This document shows, in pieces, positions 19,054 to 27,940 of a DNA stretch of 64,000 bases. Origin of the DNA: 20CM-2-55-15 sp964633285. Its GTDB lineage: Bacteria; Acidobacteriota; Terriglobia; 20CM-2-55-15. The notes beneath the pieces are model-generated. The model was given only the letters and a program-made list of their open reading frames with translations, ran no database searches and had not been told where the DNA came from. The translations under genes were made by a program, and so were the position numbers. The stretch lies in NCBI GenBank assembly GCA_964633285.1, contig CAZWGA010000025.1, positions 10,760 to 74,759 on the forward strand. Direction: 5' to 3'. Every line of letters starts with the position of its first letter. Position 1 is the first letter of the stretch.

Positions 19054-19607
19054 TTTGTTTTCAGCGTTTCCTTCAATTGGCGAACGATTGCGGCATGGCT
19101 GCCTTCGTCCGTCAGTTTGACGATTCCCGCGTTGGTGGTATACACACCCGGATTAGCCGGCGATTCGGATGCAGGCCTGACGCGTACATCGGTCACCGCG
19201 CCTTCCGCGATGACGTAAGGTGGAGTATTACCGCTGGTGCTCGTGCGTGCATCGAGCCCGGTGAGACTGCCGATGTAGCCCCAACTGCCAAACCCTATCG
19301 CCTGGCCGCTTCCCGCCAGAGATTTAAGATCGGCCCACTCTGTCTTTACGGCTTGCTGGGTTCCACTCGGAAGTTTGAAATAAAGGTAGCCGCGTTTCGG
19401 CGCCAATGTCGTGCCGGGCCGCGCCGCACCTCCATCGACAAACGCGAATGCGCCCCAGACCTGGACCCGTTCAGGCGCCGTTTCGTTAGGTTCAAAGACA
19501 ACTCTTTCGACAATGCCGTACAGCCCAATGGGCCCGCTGGCGCTTGCATTCAACGACGTCAGCAAAACGATCGCGCAGAGTCCAACACACCACTTCAACG
19601 ATTTCAT
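19050..19607 (-). CDS. Exported protein of unknown function
   Basis: 185 residues; signal peptide MKSLKWCVGLCAIVLLTSLNASA. The mature part (GPIGLYGIVERVVFEPNETA; VWGAFAFVDGGAARPGT; YLYFKLPSGTQQAVKTEWAD) looks like a small beta-rich soluble domain. I do not recognise it. It is the first gene of the three-gene operon with the desaturase fusion and the sulfatase-like transferase, and its stop overlaps the desaturase start by 4 bp, which suggests a role in the same envelope pathway. Confidence 0.7.
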   Translation of the reverse strand: MKSLKWCVGLCAIVLLTSLNASASGPIGLYGIVERVVFEPNETAPERVQVWGAFAFVDGGAARPGTTLAPKRGYLYFKLPSGTQQAVKTEWADLKSLAGSGQAIGFGSWGYIGSLTGLDARTSTSGNTPPYVIAEGAVTDVRVRPASESPANPGVYTTNAGIVKLTDEGSHAAIVRQLKETLKTK

Positions 19608-19688
19608 TCGAGGTTACCTCCAGGAGATTGTTAGCCCTTTAGACGCGCGGCGGCAAAGATTTCTTCCAGGAAATTGCCAGGTGTTTGA

Positions 19689-20504
19689 TTACGGCTTGAG
19701 AAGGGCGCGAAGCTTTTCCGCGAGATCGCGCAGTTTTGCTTTGGAGTCGCGGCTTTCATTCGGCCTGTCTGCGATCGAGTCGGCAGTTTCCGCGGTGTCC
19801 TGGATTGCTTTGATGAGGGCTTTCATTTGGGCCGTCCCACTACTCCTGGAGGCATCGCGCGCGGCGCGTTCCAATCCATTGAGGTTTGCTTCGAGGCCGG
19901 GATGAGAGGCGTGTCCAACGAGGTTCGCGTCTTCTCGTGCTGCTCGAATAATTTCCATCGCAGCCTGAGCTGTTGCTCGAGGTGTCGGGCTCTGTTTGGT
20001 GACCAGCGTTGCCGAAGCGGGTTCGATCACGCCCTTCTGGCGCGGCGGATACTCCGACAACGATTTCCGGACATCGCCGGGCAGTTTCTGCGAAAGCTTC
20101 GAATTGTTGCTCTCATCGTCTCGATAAACACTGCGCCAGACCATCGCATTCGAATCGCGTTTCAGGAAGTCGATGACGAGCGTGCCCTGACTGAAAGCCG
20201 GCGGCCCGCCGCGGCGGTCGGCAAAATCCTCACTCGTGATGCTGTAGGTCACAACGATATCGGGGCTGTTCACCGTCTCCTTCAATCCCTTCGCCTTCAG
20301 TTCCGACCGGATCGCATCCCCGATCTTCCGCAGAAGCAGTGGATTGTTCAGCTCAGGCTGCGGGCTGTCGACCTTGCCTTCGTGCATGCCGAATGTCTTG
20401 AGAGTCCTGAAATCCGTATGGTGATCGAAGTCCACGGTATGCTCATCCGCGAAAACCACTGCGGCGGAAACAACCAGGCTAAGAATGAGTGCCACACTTC
20501 GCAT
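19689..20504 (-). CDS. DUF4136-domain exported protein
   Basis: 271 residues; signal peptide MRSVALILSLVVSAAVVFA. The first half matches DUF4136: VDFDHHTDFRTLKTFGMHEG, IRSELKAKGLKETVNSPDIV, FSQGTLVIDFLKRDSNAMVW. The family is usually a small lipoprotein-like periplasmic protein of unknown role. Here an extra C-terminal half (about 165-271) is Ala/Lys-rich and helical (MKALIKAIQDTAETADSIAD). It starts 3 nt after the GH28 stop, so the two are co-transcribed. Confidence 0.78.
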   Translation of the reverse strand: MRSVALILSLVVSAAVVFADEHTVDFDHHTDFRTLKTFGMHEGKVDSPQPELNNPLLLRKIGDAIRSELKAKGLKETVNSPDIVVTYSITSEDFADRRGGPPAFSQGTLVIDFLKRDSNAMVWRSVYRDDESNNSKLSQKLPGDVRKSLSEYPPRQKGVIEPASATLVTKQSPTPRATAQAAMEIIRAAREDANLVGHASHPGLEANLNGLERAARDASRSSGTAQMKALIKAIQDTAETADSIADRPNESRDSKAKLRDLAEKLRALLKP

Positions 20505-20507
20505 CGT

Positions 20508-22208
20508 CTATTTGGGAATCGGCGTGTTTGCAGCCGGTGGAACATTTTCGGCCGGCGTTGCTGGAACATAGGTAGATCCCGGAGCGGGAACACCCGTACC
20601 GTTGATGGACTCCTTTTCGACTCGGTCTCGACGCGTGTCGGGCAGCCCAAAGAATTTTTCAGTTGAAAAATCGGTGACCTGATTCAACACAAATAAGGGG
20701 ACGTTTGGCGCAGCCTGAGCGCGCATGTGCTCGAATTGAGCGCCTGCGGCCTCGTAAATCATGATGGGCGGACGCGTGTCATTCTTCATCAGGCTCAGAT
20801 CGACATGATCCATGGAAATTCCGTGAACGTGCCGGATGTACATTCCATAAGCCGGCAAGGATCCGAACATCGTCGGTTCCGGATAATTATCTTCAAGTTC
20901 GGGAGTGCCGAATGGATCGGGACCTGCCGGAGGCGAGCCCGTTCCTCTTCCACCGGTGCGGCCTCCGCGTGAAACGCCGCCCGCCCCATCGCCGCCGTTG
21001 TAAAGAATCCGGATGTTGCTCAAAGCGATGTCTTCGATACGGTGGCCGGGTATCCCGCTGATGAGCGAAGCGGCGCGTGAACTGGTGTATGCGGCAACGA
21101 CATTACTAATGTTGACGCGGCGGATCGCGCCGATGGGGACGCCGGCCGGACCCCGCATGCGCGCTCCGAGGCGCACGAAGATCGGCGGATTCGAGATGTG
21201 TTCCATTGAGATATTATCGATGGTGACATCCTCGATAATCGCGCCGTCCACGCTTTCGATCGCGAGACCATTGCAGTGGACAAACACACAATTGGAAATC
21301 GTGATGTTCCGGAAGCCCCCATTCGATTCGGTTCCGAATTTAATGCGGCCCGTTCCTCCTCCATTGGCGTTGAATTGATATGTTCCGTCGAGGAATGTGC
21401 CCATTGTGTATCCACTGACCTGGCAGCCCGTGATCGTGACATTGTCGGTGGCGCGCGCGAAACCGAGTCCGTACGAACTTTTCAGGCAGATGCCGTCGTC
21501 CTGCGGTGAATTCACGCTGCAGTCGGACACGCGCACGTTGCGGCAACAGTCGATGTCGAAGCCGTCGCGATTGGTGTCGACTTTGATATTGCTGATGGTC
21601 ATGTTATCGACGCCCGTTGCGAGCAATACAAACCAGCCGCCCTGATAGACTGTGAAATCCTTCAGGCTGACGTTCCGGCAAAGTTTCAGCGCGATCGCTT
21701 TATTGCCCTGCCCTTGTGTGTTGCCGCCGCTACGGAGCAATCCACGTCCCCAGATTCTGCCCGGTCCGAGAATCGAAATGTTCTCGATGTTTTCTCCCCA
21801 GATGAGACTGTTGTGCCAGTGACTGTGGCCGAAGTCCTGATACTCGAGGTCGCCAAATCGATTCGGCTCGAAGTTATCGTAACCGGGCTGGCCCGCCTGC
21901 GGTTGATCTGCGGCGATGATCGTCGCTCCTGCTTCGATCAATAGCGTGATGTTGCTCTTCAGCCGGATGGAATAACAAAGATATGCGCCGGCTGGGAACA
22001 CGATAGTGCCGCCGCCCGCCGCCGCCGCGGTCTCGATGGCTTTGTTGATTGCCGGTGTGTCCAGCGTCTTGCCGTCGCCGGTTGCGCCGTGATCACGCAC
22101 GTTGTAAACATCCGCTGCCGCAACGGCGTGAGCGACAGAATTTGAAATGAGATAGCCGAGACCCAGGCCTCCGGCTACACCTGTCCGAAAAAAGTTTCGC
22201 CTTCTCAT
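20508..22208 (-). CDS. Glycoside hydrolase family 28 (polygalacturonase-like), Tat-exported
   Basis: About 566 residues from the ATG at 22208, where MRRRNFFRTGVAGGLGLGYL gives a twin-arginine signal; six extra codons upstream are possible but weaken it. The mature protein has the pectate-lyase/GH28 beta-helix opening YNVRDHGATGDGKTLDTPAI. The GH28 motifs include RDGFDID (position of NTD), SPQDDGICLKSS (the catalytic DD) and GRIKFGTES (the RIK substrate site). The GHG motif that normally lies between DD and RIK is not visible. The enzyme would hydrolyse galacturonan or a related polysaccharide outside the cytoplasm. It leads a two-gene operon with the DUF4136 gene and diverges from the gene at 22238 across only 29 bp. 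Confidence 0.85.
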   Translation of the reverse strand: MRRRNFFRTGVAGGLGLGYLISNSVAHAVAAADVYNVRDHGATGDGKTLDTPAINKAIETAAAAGGGTIVFPAGAYLCYSIRLKSNITLLIEAGATIIAADQPQAGQPGYDNFEPNRFGDLEYQDFGHSHWHNSLIWGENIENISILGPGRIWGRGLLRSGGNTQGQGNKAIALKLCRNVSLKDFTVYQGGWFVLLATGVDNMTISNIKVDTNRDGFDIDCCRNVRVSDCSVNSPQDDGICLKSSYGLGFARATDNVTITGCQVSGYTMGTFLDGTYQFNANGGGTGRIKFGTESNGGFRNITISNCVFVHCNGLAIESVDGAIIEDVTIDNISMEHISNPPIFVRLGARMRGPAGVPIGAIRRVNISNVVAAYTSSRAASLISGIPGHRIEDIALSNIRILYNGGDGAGGVSRGGRTGGRGTGSPPAGPDPFGTPELEDNYPEPTMFGSLPAYGMYIRHVHGISMDHVDLSLMKNDTRPPIMIYEAAGAQFEHMRAQAAPNVPLFVLNQVTDFSTEKFFGLPDTRRDRVEKESINGTGVPAPGSTYVPATPAENVPPAANTPIPK

Positions 22209-22237
22209 GTGCAGGGGAGTATACAAAGGCTGGCCCT

Positions 22238-23866
22238 ATGCAGAGGATTATTTCTCTTCTCCTTCTGGTTTCTATTGCCGGCGGTGTTGCGCAGAATCCG
22301 CCTGGTGCGGCTCTCGTCGAGCAGAAGGCACAGGGAAACCAGGCAGGCGCGGCTCTTGTGGCAAGCTTCGACGGACTCGGTGACGGCTTCGAAGGACCGC
22401 AAGGCGCCGCGAACTTCCGCAATCCATCCGACAACAGTCTTGCGGTGGGGCCGAACAACATTTTCCAGATCGTGAATTCGCGCGTGGCGATTTATACGAA
22501 GAAAGGAAAGCAATTCGATACAACGGGAAAAGTTCTTTATGGTCCCGTTCCGACGAATACGTTCTTCAAGGATTTCGGCGGCGCTTGTGAGGCCAACAAC
22601 AACGGCGATGCCGTTGTGCGCTATGACCAGCTTGCAGACAGGTGGCTTCTCGTCATGCCGGTGTTTCGCCGCGGGGAAGTGAGGCCCGGCGTCGAAATTC
22701 CTTCGGCAGACGGCGCTTCTCATGTCAGTGTCCCCGGCCGGACGAGTCAGCCGGGTCCGGCGATGCGTCTCTTTGTACCTTCTCCCAATCCGCCAACTCC
22801 GCCCGCGCAGCCGCAGCGCGGCCAGCAGCAGCGGGGACAGGCTGGTCCTCAGGGACCGTACTCGATGTGCTATGCGATAAGTACGAGTTCCGATCCTCTC
22901 GGCTCGTACTATCGATACGAATTCCTGCGGCCGCTGTTCCCGGATTATCCCCGGCCCGCAATCTGGCCCGACGGCTACTACGTTCCGACAAGCACGGGCG
23001 ATGACGTGATCCAAAAGCATGCTTGCGTTGTTGAACGTGCGAAGATGCTGCGAGGTGAACCTGCAGCCGAGCAGTGCGTCATCATCGACGGCGTTAATTT
23101 TCTGAATAACGCCGACCTCGACGGCAAAACTCTTCCGCCGGCAGGCGCGCCCAACATCATCATGTCGGCCGGCGGCACGCAGTTGAAGAAGGTGCTCGAG
23201 GATGATGGGATCTTCGTCTGGAAATTCCATGTCGATTGGAAGGATCCACGCAACACGACAATCGCTGGTCCGGAAAAGATTGCAGTGGCTCCTTACCATT
23301 ACTTATGTGATGGCCAACTGACCAACTGCGTTCCTCAGCCTGGGATTGAAAGACGGCTTGATGCTCAGGGCGACAAAATCATGCAGCGGCTTGTCTATCG
23401 CAGGATCGGCGGCGTCGAGTCGATCGTTGCCGTTCACTCGGTGAATACATCCGCCGGCGGTGGTGGTGTGCGCTGGTATGAATTCCGCATCGATCGAAAT
23501 CGCGCAGTTCGCCTGTATCAACAGGGAACGTATGCGCCCGAGGGGTTCTATCGCTGGATGGCCAGCCCTGCCACGGATAAATTCGGCAACATCGGAGTCG
23601 GGTATTCCTTTGGCGGGACGCCGCATTTTGCAGGACAACGTTTCGCCGGCCGGCGCGCCAATGATCCGCCGGGTCAATTGACGCTTCACGAAACCGTTCT
23701 GGTTGAAGGCGAAGCGGCGCAAAACGCAATGCGCTGGGAAGACTATGCCCAAACGGCTATCGATCCGTCCGACGACTGCACCATCTGGTATGTCGGCGAC
23801 TACATCAGAAAAAACTCCTCAAGTTACTCGTCAAAAATCGGCGCCTTCCGTATGCCCGGTTGTTGA
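22238..23866 (+). CDS. Large secreted protein of unknown function
   Basis: 542 residues; signal peptide MQRIISLLLLVSIAGGVAQ. Motifs seen: NPSDNSLAVGPNNIFQIVNS near 65, NNGDAVVRYDQLADRWLLVM near 115, a Pro/Gln-rich insert near 185-205, YAISTSSDPLGSYYRYEF near 215, and a C-terminal block WEDYAQTAIDPSDDCTIWYV. Short repeated YDQLADRW-like and SDDCTIWY-like blocks suggest a beta-propeller, seen in many exported acidobacterial proteins of unknown role. Seven cysteines in the mature part may form disulfides. It diverges from the GH28 gene. Confidence 0.72.
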   Translation: MQRIISLLLLVSIAGGVAQNPPGAALVEQKAQGNQAGAALVASFDGLGDGFEGPQGAANFRNPSDNSLAVGPNNIFQIVNSRVAIYTKKGKQFDTTGKVLYGPVPTNTFFKDFGGACEANNNGDAVVRYDQLADRWLLVMPVFRRGEVRPGVEIPSADGASHVSVPGRTSQPGPAMRLFVPSPNPPTPPAQPQRGQQQRGQAGPQGPYSMCYAISTSSDPLGSYYRYEFLRPLFPDYPRPAIWPDGYYVPTSTGDDVIQKHACVVERAKMLRGEPAAEQCVIIDGVNFLNNADLDGKTLPPAGAPNIIMSAGGTQLKKVLEDDGIFVWKFHVDWKDPRNTTIAGPEKIAVAPYHYLCDGQLTNCVPQPGIERRLDAQGDKIMQRLVYRRIGGVESIVAVHSVNTSAGGGGVRWYEFRIDRNRAVRLYQQGTYAPEGFYRWMASPATDKFGNIGVGYSFGGTPHFAGQRFAGRRANDPPGQLTLHETVLVEGEAAQNAMRWEDYAQTAIDPSDDCTIWYVGDYIRKNSSSYSSKIGAFRMPGC

Positions 23867-23892
23867 TCAGTGGACCTTCTTGAAACCTTCGT

Positions 23893-23921
23893 TTGACTGG
23901 GTGGGTTTCGCGTGGTAGTGT
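23893..23921 (+). promoter_or_regulatory. Promoter of the fourth receptor gene
   Basis: TTGACT (23893-23898), 17-nt spacer, TAGTGT (23916-23921), 47 nt upstream of the ATG at 23969 (a second in-frame ATG follows at 23981). Confidence 0.5.
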
Positions 23922-23968
23922 CCCGCCCATAAAAACCAATAGCTGCGGATAAGTGTTCTCGGTCGGGA

Positions 23969-26900
23969 ATGGAGGTCCAAATGAATTCTCTTCGCCACCG
24001 TGTAACAGCTCTATCTATCTTGATATCCCTTGTGTTCGTGATGCCCGCGTTTCCGCAATCCGTGCCTACGGGAGCGATCACCGGAAGAGTTTCAGATGCC
24101 ACCGGGGCCCTAATACCTGGAGTGGAGATCAGCATTACCAGCCCCTCAATGATCGGCGGCCAGCGCACGACGGTATCCGACGAACTGGGCGTCTACAGAT
24201 TCACGCTTCTGGCTCCGGGTGTGTATCGCGTGAGTTTTGTCATTCCTGGTTTCAAGACGCTGAATATCGACAGCGTGACGGTTCCTGCAGGCGTGACGAT
24301 GACCATCAACGGAAGTTTGCAAGTCGCTTCGGGCGCGGAAGAGATCACCATCAATAGCCAGGCTCCAACGATCGATCTGGAAGCGACGACTGTTGCGGTC
24401 AACTGGGATATTCAGAAGCTCGATACCTTGCCGTATGCGCGAAGCCTGGCCGGTTTCACTACGATGATTCCCGGCTTGTTCCAGACCACCTACGATGTCG
24501 GCGGATCCAACTTCGCAAACACTTCAAATGTCGCGGTGCGCAGCTACGGCCGTACGGGCAATTCCGTCGTGTCCATCGACGGCCTCATATGGGACCAGGG
24601 ATACGCGGATTGGGGCGCCTTCGGGGAAGTCAACGTCACGACGGCATCGAAGGGCGCGGATCAAATGAATTCCGGAGTAACTGTGAACATGATGCTGAAA
24701 TCGGGCAGCAATCAGTTCCACGGAACGTTTACTTCCGAATTGGAGAAAGGCAGCTTTCAAAGCACGAATGTCGACGATGATTTGTTGAAACGCGGATATC
24801 AGATCGGCTCCAACAAGTTCACGCATCTTCGGGAATTCTACGGCGACATCGGCGGGCCCATATTGAAAGACAAGCTGTGGTTCCTCTATGGACATCGTGA
24901 TTCTTATTCCGGCAATTTGATTCCCGGTTTCATCAGCATGAAAGACGGTTCACCCGGTGTTTTCAATTCAACGCTGCAGTCACCGACAGCAAAGCTGACC
25001 TATCAATTAACAAAAAGCATGAAGATCGATACGAGCTGGCAGTTGGGGCGAAAGTGGCAGCCGTATCGAGACGCCGCCAAATACGTTCCGCTCGAAGCAA
25101 CGCGAAATCAGGATTCGTGGTCTACATTCGGACCTAATTTGAAATGGACGTATATCGCCGGGCCGAAAATGACGGCCACGGCGGGAATCAATCGCGGCGG
25201 TTACTGGTGGCCGGACTATCAATGGACCGATGTCTGCAAACCGGGACCGGGCTGCACCGACACGAATGGAGTCCGGAAGGAAGACACTCGAACGTCATCT
25301 GCGGCGCGGCTTGGACCGACCCAAGCTGTTTATCGCCGCCCTATCCGGTGGACGTGGAACGGTGACATTGCGTACTTCAGCGATATTGCCGGCAAGAACA
25401 ATGAACTGAAGTTCGGTTACTACGGCTGGTGGGATAAATCTTATTTTTCGAACTTCGGTTATCCCAACCAGCAGATCTATCGATATGCCAGCACCAGCGC
25501 GGACGATTTCACGGAAAGCACGCCGGATCGCATTCGCGGCCTTTTCAAGAATCCCGATTCCGTTCAGTTGGTGGACTTTCCCAATACCGTTGCCAGCGGC
25601 GGCGGTTACAAATCGTTCTACGTCAACGACAAGGTTACGTGGAACCGGAAACTCACGATCAGCGCGGGTTTCCGCTATGATCGATTTACTTCATTCCTCC
25701 CCGAACAGGGTACCAAGGGCGAGAGTCCGTATTTTCCAAAGGTGACTTATCCCGCACGTCACGATTTTCCCATCTACACCAAAATCAATCCGCGCCTCTC
25801 GTTTGCCTACGACATCCGCGGCACCGGCAAACTCGTATTGAAGGCGAGCTATGGGAGGTACACCGACAGCAGTTCGAGCCCCTCAAGCCAACCGGGCCCG
25901 GGCGCAGCCGACGTGAATCCGCTTGGCAGCGGGACGACCACAACAACGTGCACGTATAACCGGTGGAACGGCGTCATTCCATTTGTTCCCGGACCGGGAC
26001 CCGACGGGAAGTACTTTACGAGTGACGATACCGGAGCCACCTTCGCCAATTGCACGGGCGGCGGAAGTAACTTTGGGACTCGGCGAATCGATCTGAACTT
26101 GAAACCCAACTACCTCGATGAGTACACCGCCGGCTTGGAGGTCGGTTTCAGCCGCGATTTGACCATGCGCTTGAACGCCGTTCGAAAGTTTGGATTCCGG
26201 AAAAGCAAGCTGCTGAATCTGGCCGAACCCTATGCAGCGTGGACGGATCAAGTCGCGATCGCCGATTGGGGGCCGGACAATATTCAAGGCACAGCCGACG
26301 ATGCCGCCGTTTATGCGTTTTCTGTTCCGAGAACGTATCCGACTCAAGGGCAGATCAATACGTACATCACCAACACGCGGCCCGGCGAGGGAAAGAGTCA
26401 GTGGACGGCATATGAAATGACGCTGAACAAGAACTTCTCCAGCAAATGGTCACTTCTCGGCAGCTACGTAATCGACATGGGCCACGAAAACCCGCTCGAC
26501 CCCACGAACCCCAACGAGTTGCTTTACCGGTGCAGTCTGCTTCCGGGCTCCACGAACTCGACCTGCTACAATCCGCCGCGCTGGAGCCAGGCTGTGAAGA
26601 CGAACATCGTTTATCAACTGCCGTGGGGATTCCTCTGGGCGAGCACGTTTGCCGCACAAAGCGGCGAATGGTACAACCGGCGAGTGCAGGTCCGCAATGC
26701 GCTGGGCACGAACGTGACGCAGGTTGTTCAAACCAACGTCAACCGCTATCCCTGGGTGAATCTCTGGGACAACCGGTTTTCGAAGAGATTCCGAATTGGC
26801 GAGAAACATTCGATCGATGCCAACTTCGACCTGTTCAACACGCTGAACATTAATACGGTGACTGCTCAGAACGATCAATCGAATCAGTTGCCGAATGCGC

Positions 26901-26977
26901 AGGGTCCGGTTTACGGACGGCCGACAACCGTCATTTCACCGAGGATTTTTAAGCTGGGAGTCCGGTACCGGTTCTGA
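23969..26977 (+). CDS. TonB-dependent receptor, Oar-like
   Basis: 1,002 residues, the shortest complete receptor here. The signal peptide ends at VMPAFPQ; the carboxypeptidase-regulatory-like domain is GAITGRVSDATGALIPGVEI (about 37-120), the plug spans about 140-245 (SLAGFTTMIPGLFQTTYDVG; VVSIDGLIWDQGYADWGAFG) and the barrel ends in LGVRYRF. The start is uncertain between the ATG at 23969 and the one at 23981 (MNSLRHRVTALSILIS); the second gives the cleaner signal peptide. It converges with the HpcH-like gene, leaving 9 bp between the stops. Confidence 0.92.
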   Translation: MEVQMNSLRHRVTALSILISLVFVMPAFPQSVPTGAITGRVSDATGALIPGVEISITSPSMIGGQRTTVSDELGVYRFTLLAPGVYRVSFVIPGFKTLNIDSVTVPAGVTMTINGSLQVASGAEEITINSQAPTIDLEATTVAVNWDIQKLDTLPYARSLAGFTTMIPGLFQTTYDVGGSNFANTSNVAVRSYGRTGNSVVSIDGLIWDQGYADWGAFGEVNVTTASKGADQMNSGVTVNMMLKSGSNQFHGTFTSELEKGSFQSTNVDDDLLKRGYQIGSNKFTHLREFYGDIGGPILKDKLWFLYGHRDSYSGNLIPGFISMKDGSPGVFNSTLQSPTAKLTYQLTKSMKIDTSWQLGRKWQPYRDAAKYVPLEATRNQDSWSTFGPNLKWTYIAGPKMTATAGINRGGYWWPDYQWTDVCKPGPGCTDTNGVRKEDTRTSSAARLGPTQAVYRRPIRWTWNGDIAYFSDIAGKNNELKFGYYGWWDKSYFSNFGYPNQQIYRYASTSADDFTESTPDRIRGLFKNPDSVQLVDFPNTVASGGGYKSFYVNDKVTWNRKLTISAGFRYDRFTSFLPEQGTKGESPYFPKVTYPARHDFPIYTKINPRLSFAYDIRGTGKLVLKASYGRYTDSSSSPSSQPGPGAADVNPLGSGTTTTTCTYNRWNGVIPFVPGPGPDGKYFTSDDTGATFANCTGGGSNFGTRRIDLNLKPNYLDEYTAGLEVGFSRDLTMRLNAVRKFGFRKSKLLNLAEPYAAWTDQVAIADWGPDNIQGTADDAAVYAFSVPRTYPTQGQINTYITNTRPGEGKSQWTAYEMTLNKNFSSKWSLLGSYVIDMGHENPLDPTNPNELLYRCSLLPGSTNSTCYNPPRWSQAVKTNIVYQLPWGFLWASTFAAQSGEWYNRRVQVRNALGTNVTQVVQTNVNRYPWVNLWDNRFSKRFRIGEKHSIDANFDLFNTLNINTVTAQNDQSNQLPNAQGPVYGRPTTVISPRIFKLGVRYRF

Positions 26978-26986
26978 GGTCCGCGG

Positions 26987-27940
26987 TTAGTTCAGCGGCG
27001 AACGTCCTGCGATGCGCCGGCCTGTTTCCACTGCTTTGAATCCGTCGTCGCTCCAGTTCGAGATGAAGACGGTGAAACCCTGGTTCATTCGCTGTTCCAT
27101 CTCCTGCGCATTGTTAGCCGGATAGCCACAGGGAACTTTGAATTCCTTGCACGCCGCCAAGACCTGCTGGATGGCTTTTTCCCATCCTGCGGGATCATCG
27201 CGGAATACGCCGCGAAGGGTACCTGCACCGGGAAAGAGAACGGCAATGCCTTTCACTGCTGCGATCTCCCGCACATGCGCAAGGCCTTCCTTACTTTCAA
27301 CGATGGAAAAATTGACCAGTTCGCCATTGGGGTTGAGCGGCCACACATCCGCTCTTTCTTTGTACTGAGCTTCGGTCATTCCCCAATACGCCGGAGCAGC
27401 GCCCACATTGTCCGCGCGCGTCCCGCCTTTCCATTTGAAACGCATTGCGGCGAGACCCTGGCGAATCTCCTCAGCGCTCTCTGTTTCGACAAAAACGTTT
27501 CCGCTGACGCCGTGGTTCAACTGGCGGCTGATGTTTTCGACAGCTTTTGCCGGATCGGTCGAGATCTTCGGGATTTTGAGCATGAGCGGATGTGTCAACC
27601 GGAGATCCGGCTTGCGAACGAGTACGCCGGAGTCCGCCATGCCTTTAACGAATTCAATAAACGAAGGCATCGGTCCATCCAGTCCGCGCTCCATGCTTCC
27701 GTTGAAGAGAAAATCCATCTGATGATTTTCCAGGGCCATTTGGGCCAGTTCACCGGGCTGCCGAACGGGAGCGTTCCCGTTACGCGGATTGGCGGGCGCG
27801 TAGAGTCCGAAGAGAGGTTTCTTCTGTTCGAGCACATCGATGATCGGATTCAAATGGCGAGAGCTTTTGCCCTGACTCCAGACGATGCCGGCCGTCATCG
27901 TAATAATGGCCACAAGCAATAAACGTGATCTCATGAGCAA
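26987..27940 (-). CDS. Exported HpcH/HpaI aldolase-like protein
   Basis: 317 residues with an N-terminal signal (MLMRSRLLLVAIITMTAGIV, cleaved near WSQ). The body is the HpcH/HpaI aldolase TIM barrel: LFGLYAPANPRNGNAPVRQP, VSGNVFVETESAEEIRQGLA, VNFSIVESKEGLAHVREIAA, IAVLFPGAGTLRGVF. Classical members cleave 4-hydroxy-2-oxo acids in the cytosol using a divalent metal held by Glu and Asp. Here E215 aligns with the Glu, but the Asp position reads Thr (T231, GAGTL for GPADL) and the usual His after the second strand is not visible. The protein may therefore bind rather than cleave its ligand. It abuts the DUF1028 gene with no spacer. Confidence 0.8.
   Translation of the reverse strand: MLMRSRLLLVAIITMTAGIVWSQGKSSRHLNPIIDVLEQKKPLFGLYAPANPRNGNAPVRQPGELAQMALENHQMDFLFNGSMERGLDGPMPSFIEFVKGMADSGVLVRKPDLRLTHPLMLKIPKISTDPAKAVENISRQLNHGVSGNVFVETESAEEIRQGLAAMRFKWKGGTRADNVGAAPAYWGMTEAQYKERADVWPLNPNGELVNFSIVESKEGLAHVREIAAVKGIAVLFPGAGTLRGVFRDDPAGWEKAIQQVLAACKEFKVPCGYPANNAQEMEQRMNQGFTVFISNWSDDGFKAVETGRRIAGRSPLN

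Noticed and set aside
22205..23299. 364-codon open frame opposite the secreted unknown
   Set aside because: Arg/His-rich antisense composition typical of high-G+C shadows; the plus-strand gene has a signal peptide.
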